DNA from: Simmondsia chinensis
Lineage: Eukaryota; Streptophyta; Magnoliopsida; Caryophyllales; Simmondsiaceae
Assembly: GCA_018398585.1 (NCBI GenBank)
Contig: JAGTTD010000008.1
Coordinates: forward strand, 2,926,501 to 2,990,500
DNA length: 64,000 bases
Direction of reading: 5' to 3'
Below, piece after piece: positions 11,490-21,700 of the stretch; the stretch's first letter is position 1; every line of letters begins with the position of its first letter. The position numbers were made by a program, and so were the translations under genes. The notes below the pieces were generated by a model. It saw only the letters and a list, made by a program, of their open reading frames with translations, searched no databases and was not told the DNA's origin.

Positions 11490-12890
11490 TTTGCTATAGA
11501 AGTTCATTGGTTAGCAAAGAGTAAATATTTATGTTAGTTAGGTGGAATGTAAAGGTGGGGTTGACAAAAGTCTGGCACGATATGATAGCACAACTCGAGT
11601 GTGCCACGAAATTTACTCAGAAAAACAAACATGATATTGGACGAGTTCGATTCAAATTGAGCATGATTTACTATGGCTTTGTTGAGAACTCGGAAAATGT
11701 TAAAAAGGAAAAAGTAATATAAAGGAAAACATTTTGATGTCTGTGGAATACTAGAAAATAAGAAGGAAATACAATAGACTTTGAGGACGACCATTTTCCT
11801 ATTAAAACAAACTGAAAACTGAAAAAAAGATAAATAAATTGCTTGCTCGAGCCCAACTCTAGGTGCTCGATTCAACCCGTCATTTCCTAACCCTTTCATT
11901 TGCAACCCATATTTTTCCAGACTTTTCATTTGCCATCCTAATTTTCTTGAAAACTTATCTATTTTCCTTTTTGCTTCAATAATTAGCGAGAAAAAACTCG
12001 CGGAACAAAAGCGGGCGTCTCAAACTAAGGACCTGAAAATCACAAACAAAGTGTGAAAAAGGAAAAATAATAAGGAAACCTACAAAAGAAGAACAACACG
12101 CCCAACCCTCAAAACCACTCCCAAATTGCCAAAGGAGAGCGCCAAAAAGCAAAAGAACAATAACCTCCTACCCAAAGCACCAAACGCCATAGAAAAAAAC
12201 AGCCAAAAGCAATGGAAAAACTGTATGTTCTTTCCCTTGAACTTTTTGTCCTCTTGATTTTCTTTCGTCTAGATTTTCGTGATTCCAAACCGATTTTATA
12301 TACATGAACATATTTTAGAATAAATATAAATTCAATACGGTTAAATTATTGACAGAACAGACACCGTTACAGTTATATTAAGGCCATCATATAGTAAAGG
12401 TATTTCTAGCAGCAACATGATGGTGAGGGTCTATCCTTTTTTTTAATGTTAGAAAAGGATACGCATGGTTTAGGCAATTATAACTAAGGGTTTACTTTGG
12501 ATATGTAATAATGTTGCAGCTATTATTGCTATAGCTCTTACCTTTGGTTTTCTTTTTTCTTTTTCCCTTAATGATGCATGAAAAAATTAAGAAAATATAA
12601 TGTATGATTTACGTGGTTTGATCAATTGTGCTTATGTTTATGGAGTTGTAGAGATTTTTACTATCTTTTTATAACGAATAATAACAGAAAAACTATGCAC
12701 TACTATCCGAATCCTCTACTTCATGGACATGACCTGTTATAAAATAAAAAGGTTGAAAACTGAATTGATAGCATGGTCCAGCCAAAGAGGAAAGATGTTG
12801 AGCATGACGTAAAATTATTTACAAAATTTTGAATATGGCATGACTTAGGGTCACAGAAGCAATTTTTTGCAGATGAATCGAGTGTTGTCA
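11490..12890. promoter_or_regulatory. 5' flank of gene 1
   Basis: The region upstream of exon 1 has no ORF of interest. The part 12340-12690 is clearly similar to segments scattered over 24860-28320 upstream of gene 2, once the insertions there are removed. It therefore belongs to the duplicated unit and probably contains the promoter, but no specific box can be called with confidence. Confidence 0.35.
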
Positions 12891-13222
12891 AGCAAATAGT
12901 AGAGATGGATCAGGGAATTGAAGTGCTAAATTTCGTCTGTTATGGTTGTCCATCAGTTTTGTCGATGGTTGCCTACTCTTCTTCCCTTGTTTTGGCACAT
13001 TGGTTCAGTCTCTTCTTGTTCCTGGTCATCTCCAAAGATGGAGTGGTTTTTTAGCGCCATTTAAAATCATTTGTAATTTCCTTTTATTCCCACCTTTTGG
13101 GCTTGTGATGATATGAAGTTGGTTCCTTTTCTGAGTGCTTTAATACGGGTCGGCTCAAGCCTTACTTTTAAGGGTGTTACTATTTTGTATCGCGATTCTT
13201 GTCATTAAGCATTGAAAAAAAA
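12890..13222 (+). mobile_element. LINE 3' end fragment
   Basis: A T/G-rich stretch with TTGTATCGCGATTCTTGTCATTAAGC-like ending and an A-run (13215-13223) resembles the 3' ends of the other LINE tails in the window. The 5' limit is uncertain. Confidence 0.4.
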
Positions 13223-13499
13223 ATGGGGTCATCTTTGAATCAAAGTTCTGGTGATTTTGAGATGGGAAATGGAGAGCAGGTTTGTAAATATTGTTAGAGA
13301 ATTGTGTATATGGAGATACAATAATTTGCAATATGGTTTGTAATTTTGACCTGATTTTGTTTAAGTAGTTTCTTATTTGATTATCAAATTAATTACAATT
13401 AGAAGAAAGTAATTTAAATAAATGTATAAATGTTAACGACTAACAGGGTAATAATAACAGTAACAATGAAAATATTTGCCGAGCTCATGTAAAAAAAAA

Positions 13500-13741
13500 A
13501 AATTTACATTTTAAGTGCCCCCAGGGCTCCCGCCTAAGCAGAGTCGGAGGGGGTGGATGTACGCTGCTTTCCCCTTTCAGGAGGTTATTCTGAAGAGTGG
13601 TTGTTTTCGAGAACCCCCAACTTGAGGGTTGCAACACGAGGATTTCCCAGAAGGTCACCCATCGTAGTATCACTCTCGCCCAAGCACGTCTAATTTCGAA
13701 GTTCTAATGGAATCCGATGCTTGTATGCTGGTACCCTCTTA
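13500..13741 (-). mobile_element. 5S-headed SINE, copy 1
   Basis: On the minus strand it starts in a diverged head, then GAATTAGAC-like 5S sequence with GTGCTTGGGCGAGAGTGATA and GATGGGTGACCTTCTGGGAA (A-box/intermediate element and C-box of 5S rRNA), then the RTE/Au-type tail and an A/T-rich 3' end at about 13490-13510. Substitutions are more numerous than in the intron copies of gene 2, so this is an older insertion. I see no clear target duplication. Confidence 0.8.
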
Positions 13742-15520
13742 GGCAATGTAATTGAAAATTAAAAAAGGACAAAATTAAAAGGGTGCATTTAATTTTTTTG
13801 ATTCGGGTTTGTGTAGGCTAATTTCGAAATATAGCAGATTAAATTCAGGTCGAGTATGAGCGAAGTCATGCCAAGTCGTATTGGGTTGAGTCATTTCGAG
13901 TTCCCGGTAAACTGGGTTGGTGATTTTAGATACGTTTAACAATCATTGTATAATTATACTAGTATAATGATTGAAGGTATGAAAATACAATGGATGCTAA
14001 ATTCATCTTAAGGGACAAAAAGACTAATACATTAATTCTTATATATAGATACGAGGCTAGCGGTCTCAGTAGAGTATACAAGAGATGATAGTACATAGGA
14101 ATATAGAAAAGTAGAAAGATATTATCAAACTGTGGAGAAAACGCTGCAACCCACCATAATCAAAGTTAGGTAATATAATGGCTATTTACTAAAAATTCCT
14201 TACTTTGGCAAATGGTATGCTACAGAGTTTGTTTCCTACGCGAATGTACTGAACAAGCATTATTCAAAAGTAATACTAAGGACCTAATCTATTGATAAAA
14301 AAATTCCATTTTCACAGAGAAAAATCATGGAGCCGTCATCTAGCATTTGAATAAATGGACTCGAGAATCAGGAATCTGTGGCGAACCCAGTCTTTTAAGG
14401 TGAAGATATCCAAAGCAAACCATACTGCAAATAGTTCCACGCAGTTGGACTCGTGGCACCAATGAGTGCAGACAATATGGCCAGAAGGAATCCATCAGAG
14501 TTTCTAAGACAAACAGTCACAATACCAAAGGCAGTAGACTGCACCTAGACCGGACTCTAAATACAAAAAATGTCTAAACTAAGACTCAAAAAAGATAAAG
14601 TAGCAATCCCAGGGGATACACACTAAACATCTATCCCTAAGACATACAAACAGCTAGGCTACAAGATGCCAAAACACCTAAGACAAATCGCAGCAGGATA
14701 ATAGCTACTTCGAATAACACTAGAACATAACAGAACGTATGTCTTAGACAGGCAACAGAAAACAAAGAGACAAAGACAACAGAGATGTTGACACTCAAAA
14801 CACCCAAACATGCCATCATAAAAGATCACCCCAAACAACCACTAAAAGGACTCATCCTCCTGACTTTAAACATGCGAAGCATTTTCTTCCTATGACTCCT
14901 TAGACAAACCCCTTTTGACAAAGGATATCAAGGATTTCCTTACCTCTATAAAAAAATGGCGGATCCACATTCAAGGAACCGAGGTGCATGGACCCCGCAA
15001 CTTGATTAGAAAAGCAGGTTCGATTCTCAAAATGCACTTGCTTATTTCGTTTTTCACTATTTTTTTCTTGACAGAGGGAGGGAGGGAGGGAGGGAGGGAG
15101 CGAGCAGTAGAGCACTCTCAAATATCCTTAAATTATATATTTTAGGATTATTTATACTCGGTTTTATATTCCATGATTATTTATGTCAATTTAGTTGTAC
15201 AACTAAATTAATGAAATAACTTTTAATATTCTAGTCATCTTGGAACTTGAACAATGTAAAGCCAAACAATGACTCGACTATTAAAAAGGTCATTGTTAAC
15301 TTACCATCAAGTTTATTCTAGGACTAAATTGACACAATACAACACATAAAGGATGAAACTAACACAATTAAAAATACAATTACTTTTTTTGATATAATGG
15401 ATTGAGCATAAATGGCTTATAAGAAAACCACATATTTATTTATATTGTTGTTGTATCTTTTACTATAAATATGGTCCCCGTATGATTAAAATTCTGAATC
15501 CGTCACTGATCGTGGCCTTA
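13742..15520. other. Non-coding, left part of second duplicated segment
   Basis: No gene. About 13840-13930 resembles 5090-5200, 13965-14280 resembles 6905-7200, and 14785-14965 resembles 8475-8665, in the same order. This shows the second duplication copy beginning near 13.8 kb. A (GAGG)n run lies at 15074-15101. ORFs here are short and have no family resemblance. Confidence 0.55.
15074..15101. repeat. (GAGG)n microsatellite
   Basis: About seven consecutive GGGA units, absent from the paralogous flank of gene 1. Confidence 0.9.
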
Positions 15521-15525
15521 ACCAA

Positions 15526-18132
15526 TCATGAATAAGAACCCATTCTTTGGCCAAGAATTTTGACCCCCTGGTACCTACCCAACATCATCATTGTAGCCAT
15601 AGGGTTAGTCCCAGGTGACTCATGCAAAGTTGACCCATCTATAACCCTTAAACCCTTCACACCATAAACCCTATAGTCCTTATCCACCACTGACCCAACC
15701 ACACAACCTCCACTGTAATGGTATATCGTGGTCACGTTCGCCTTGCAATACTTCCTTATCTCATCCTCACTCGACATCACAGTCTCCTTACGTTCAGCAC
15801 CCAGATATCGAGTCACTGATTCTGACCTTGACACTTGATCCACCAGTTTCCACATCTTAAAGCAAATGTCCATATCAGTTTTCTTGATCAAATAATTGAA
15901 TCTCACAAGTGGGTTTAGTCTTGGGTCCGTGTTGTTCAGCTCTAACTTGCCCTTTGATTTAGGGAATTGGTATTTAGCGGCTATTGAAAACCTTGTTACA
16001 TTTACGGTGCTGGGTCTGATTGAAGACTGGAGTACGATCTGGTGAAGATCTGTTATGCCGGTTACTTGGGGTGGGTCAGGTGTTCTTCGTTTAGGTTTAG
16101 GGTCAACTAGAAATCGAATGGTCGGCTCGTCCTTCATTGTTTTACCTACACCTCTCAAATTGGACACAATGGGGATGTTGAATTTGCTTAGGTGAGATAT
16201 GGGTCCAATGCCACTTAGCATGAGGAGTTGAGGGCTACCAAGTGCACCTGCTGAGAGTATTACATCTCCATTTGAGCTTGATTTGGTCGCTTTTGGTGCT
16301 TTGAGGTACACATTGTAGGTCACTTTTGGATTACCATTGCTCTTGATGAGTTTCACCCCATATGCCCTAGGTCTGTCACCTGTGATTCATTCACAAAATT
16401 GAAAAAACGATGTCAAAGAATCAACTATTTTGAGAAGTTAAGGGCGGGCTTGTTTGATATCATTTTCTATTTGTAGTTTTTGTTTTTTGAGAAACTAAAA
16501 ACTAGGTTTTGGAAGCTACTTTTTCTTTGTTTTTAGTCTCCTATTTCCAGTTCTCAGTAGGATTAGGAGAAATCGAAAAAAAAAATCTAAAATAACAAGA
16601 GTTGTTCTCGGAATTTGGTTAATTTCTCAAAAATCAAAAACTACAAATAAAAACAATACCAAATAGGCCCAAAGTTAGAGGTGGCAAAACATGAATGATT
16701 TAATACATTAATATGCTCCCGTATGCAGATGTTCATTACGCTTGTACCGTAGATAGTGCACATATTCACCTAATAACTTGTTTTATAATTATACTAACAT
16801 TAATAGTTGGATTAAGGGGGTTTGAACTTAAGAACACTCAGCTAAACGGACATTGTTAACATGTAACTCAATCGATTTCCTGATAATTTAAGTCTTTAGG
16901 TGAAAACACATGAATAATTTCATACTTAAAAACATTATCTATTTATGATCAAACATTCATCTATTCTCATAATTTAGTCTTAAGTACACATGTAAGTCAT
17001 GTTGCAAAACATGACAACGTGTTTTACAAGGCTCGAGTCTAGAAATAGTAAAATGCCTCAGTCTCACCCTACTTTTACAAAGAGATTGTTTGTCAGACTT
17101 GAACCTCCAACTTCAAGGTTAATATATGATTACTAGACAAAAAGACATACCGTTGTTTTGAAAGATGATTTTGCTCGCAGTAGCATTCAACAGAACCGTA
17201 ATATTTCTAGGGTTTCCGACACCCAAAAAATCAGCAGCTGTGTGCCTTATCCCATAGTTGTCAAAGGTGGTGCCACTAATCTTAGTCCCTTCAATATGTT
17301 CCAAGGTATACCCATTAAAAGGTAGGACCTTTTCCTCTAGTAGACCATTCATAACAACTGTTTGCCAAGGACTCAAAATTGGCTTAAAAACCACCTTAGA
17401 CTCCACCCACTCATATGCCTCCTTTAGTAGCTTCTCGTCTAACCCAACATTCTTAATGAACTCGGGGTTGGCTCGGCTATAGAACCCAGCATTGATAGCA
17501 GTAGACCCTCCCAGTATTCTGCCTCTTTGGTTGGTAACCCCGTCTAGGGAAACAAACTTCTGTGAAATTGATGAGAATTCGTTAGTTTCAGTATCCACTA
17601 ATGGGTATCCGAAGTACTTCTTTTCTTGTACCATGGGGTTCCCGTAGGGCGAGCCCCCTCGTTCTATGACTAGAACGGAGAACTTTTCAGAAAGGGTTGC
17701 AGCTAGAGGACAACCAGTGGCTCCTCCTCCTACGATGATGTAGTCAAAGGATTTGCTCACAATTTCCTCGATGTTTGATGTCATGTAAGGTAGTTGGAAT
17801 TGGAATCCTACAATAAAATAGGAAAATGGTCAAGTGGCTGTACAAAAGGATATGTTTGGTTTGACGAAAAATCTTTTTTGTCGTACATTTATGATTTTCG
17901 TTATAGCTAGTAAGTACTGAATGATAATAGCCAAGGAGAAAATCATTTCCTTTATAGAGTAGAAGATGAATTCTTCTCCAGAAAAAAGGAAAAAAAATTA
18001 GAGGAAGAGATTTCCATTCAAGAAGTGGAGAATATCTTCGGTTCTAATCTTACATCCGATAACTCGCATCAACTTCAAAGAAAAGGAAAGGAACATACCT
18101 AGTGCCTCAAGGGTTCCCGCCTACGCAGGGTC

Positions 18133-18174
<42 letters not shown>

Positions 18175-18662
18175 GAAGTTGGATGTACGCAGCCTTCCCC
18201 CTTTAGGGTGTTAACCTGAAGAGAGGCTTTTTCCCAGTGCCCCCAACCTGAGGTGAGGACTTCCTAGGAGGTCACCCATCCTAGTACTACTCTCGCCCAA
18301 GCACGCTTAACTTCAGAGTTCTAAGGGGATCTGATAATGCCATGTTGGTGCCCTCTTTTGTTATCAACTTCAAAGAAACCGAACATTAATCCTGTACAAG
18401 TTTATATAACATAATTGATTTACTAAATTAGACAAAAGAAAATTTGTAAAAAAAATATTTTTCATTAAGATCCTGTAAGTGGACCAAAGAGGGCACCAAC
18501 ACGCCGTCACCCGGATCCCATTAGAACTCCAAAGTTAAGCATGCTTGGGCGAGAGTAGTATCAGGATGGGTGACCTCCTGGGAAGTCCTCACCCTCAGGT
18601 TGGAGGCACTCGGAAATAGCCTCTCTTTAGGTTAACACCCTGAAGGGGGAAGGCTGCGTACA

Positions 18663-18722
<60 letters not shown>

Positions 18723-21700
18723 ATACCCTGCATAGTCGGGAGCCCTTGAGACACTGGGTATGTTCCTTTTTTTATCCTGTAAGTGGAAAAATTTTCCACT
18801 GAACAAAGCCTAAGAATAATGTTCACAATGTTAAAAGAGCTTCATTTAGTTGGCACAATGCTCCCTTACCAGTCGTTCTTGAGTTCAAAACTTATCAACC
18901 CCTTCCTGTTAGAAAATTTATGATTGTATTTTACTAATTTAAAAATTATTAATTTTTTATGTTTTTTTTATAAAATAAAAAATACTTAAATCATGAACAT
19001 TAACTCGCAACCAAAATCATTTGTGTATTTTAACGTTGCAATAAGATTTGAACCTTTGGTTTGCTGTTAAGTATTCATAATTTAATACATTGAAACCACA
19101 CAAATTCAAAAATATTTAACACTTTTGTTGACTGAACATTGGAAGAGACAAAATGAAAATAATAAGGGTGTGTTTTTGTTTATACTATGGTAGAAAAATA
19201 AATGATACACGTAATATTTTATTCCTTCAATTTCTGCTACACTTTAAAAAATAGTGAGTTTGATAATTGTAATTCAGAGACGGGTTGTTGAATCGTTATT
19301 GAATCCTAGGAAAAGGGCACATTGGAGCTTAAATATATTACTCGTGTGTTACAGACCAAAGAATGTTTCATCTCAAAACCAATTGATAATGGGTGGAGTA
19401 ACTCCTTTGGTATATAAATTGGCATTCTATTCACTAATCCACCGATGTGGGATTAGATTTGCCTGTATCAGACCACCACGCTCCGCATCTCGCGTCCACG
19501 CAAGTTGGCTTTGCACTAGATTTCTAGTCCCGGGCGAACACTGCAATTCCGGCGTCACCACATGTAATGGACATGGCTTTGCACTAGAGTTATTCTCGTC
19601 CCGGGCGAACACTGCAATATCGACGTCACCATTTGAGACTCGGAATGAGAGACTGAACAGTACGTCAACTCGGGCCCAAGACTTTACCATGCTGAAATCA
19701 ACTCCAGAGCAGACCTAGGGATCTCAATGAAATCGAGAATGAGCTCCTTGAAATGTAGCGATCGACTTTGCAACATGTCATGCGTAGACCCCCCACATGA
19801 CCACTAAATGACATCGGCCCCCGTATGGCCGGTGAATGGCATCGATCCCCATATGACCGGCAATCCACGGCGCAAAATCGACGGCTCTGATACAAATATT
19901 ACAGACCAAAGAAGGTTCTATCCCAAAATCGACGGCTCTGATACAAATATTACAGACCAAAGAAGGTTCCCGTACAAGGCGATTTAAACTTCCCCACTCA
20001 CCGCCTCGCATCGACCGCGCGTGACGGCTCGTCGGACGGCCACGAAGGGAGCTGTTCGACATTTTCGAACCTCCGGCCCTCGACCTACTCAGTGGTGCTA
20101 CCAATTGTATGTTACAGCGTCTAAAAGCCAGGTTCGTGATTCCTTCACCTCCGACTCTTCACCCGCTGTTCGCCATTCGAACCTCCGGCCCACGACGGGA
20201 GTTGTTCGCCATTTTCGAACCTCCCTGGTGGCTCCGTTCCGGACAAACGCGTGTTTCACCAGCTGGGGTTAAGAATGAACAATTTATTTGTTGATTTCCT
20301 TCCATGGTGCATGGATAATATTTGGTTACATCAGCTATTTAGATGTTTTGGGGAAATTACAAACACCTACGTATCTCGAAAGAGAAGATGGAATTGTAAT
20401 TTCCCCTTTGGCTTTGTAAGATTTAGGAATAGACAGGCTCGGAGAGAGCTATTGAGGAAATGAATGGGATGATGATAAGAGATAATAGATTACTTGTCAA
20501 GTTTGCTAGGTTTGACCGGAAGGGAAGTGGAGATAAACGTGGCGTAGGTACGAAGGATAAGAGGAAGGAAATCAACACCAACCGGGGTGGTGGTGAAGAA
20601 AGGGGCAGGTTACACGGGAATTTGAGTTGCAAAAATCAGTGTCTTGATCTGAAAACCATCCATGGAGAAACCGATGAAGAGAGAAAGGAGAAACTATTGA
20701 GAAGCATTGTAGGGGAAGCAGTTATTGACATTGAAGTGGGCTTGTTGAGGAAGAGTATTGAGGATGATAGTGGCCTTGAGTATGCCGTTCAACATATGGG
20801 TGGGACTTCATTTCTAATCACGTTCGAGTCTGTTGAGGTTAGAGATTGGGTGTTGATGAACAACCAAGGATGGATTAATAAATGGTCCATGAAAGTGAAG
20901 AAATGGTCGGAATTCGACCAAAGTCTTAAGAGAAAGGCTTGGTTATCGTGTTACGGAGTGCCGTTATATGCGTGGAATTCTGATAATTTTATTGAAATTG
21001 GGAAGAGCTGGGGTAGGGTGCTAGCGGTGGATACGAGATGTAATGGGAATGATTCATTAGAAGTGGGTAAGATTTTAGTTGAGACTGTGGTACCCCATCG
21101 TATTGGTGAGAAGGCTAGCTTTGTTGTGGGCCAAGGAAAACATGTAATCCACATCATCGAAGGAGGTCAGGCTTTAATGGAAGACTACATTAAGTGCAGT
21201 GCTGAAACCCAGGCTAAATCGAAGAATGTCCCATCTAATACTGCGAAAGAGGCTGAAAGAGCTGTCGAGGAAGGAAATGTTGGTGAAAACATGGACCGTA
21301 GCGATGATGAAGATTTTATGGATGCACAGCCTAAGGTTTTGAAGCGCAAGGAGTGTACTAGTGAGGATAGATTACCTTTACCATCCTTAGATTTCGAGAA
21401 CAAGGATCATTGGCCAGCCCTGAACGATATTTATAAGACGGGTCACAACCGAAGCTCGGAGGGGAACAAAGAAATGGAGGATGGTGGTTCCCAGGCAAGC
21501 TCAGAGGAGGAATTCCCACCTGGCTTCGTGAACCTTTTTGATATGCAAGTCAATGAGGAACCTGGCTTGAGGAAGGCTGTATCAAGGCCCAAAGGAAGAA
21601 ACAAAGGGGAGAAGAAGATATCTGAAAATGTGATGGAATCTGCTTGTTCAATATCATCAAGCGATTTCACTGAATCGGAATCGGATCAGGATTATACAAG

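Noticed and set aside
18511..18590. A functional 5S rRNA gene
   Set aside because: The 5S similarity stops before the 5S 3' end and continues into a transposon tail; copies are dispersed, not in a tandem array, and have insertion duplications.
18632..18826. An ORF encoding a long poly-glycine stretch
   Set aside because: It is the translated C run of the SINE tail read on the other strand; it has no gene structure.
19427..20104. Several ORFs over the GC-rich region upstream of the LINE ORF1
   Set aside because: They overlap in many frames, contain the tandem duplication of the TRIM primer site, and resemble no protein; they reflect GC-rich element sequence.
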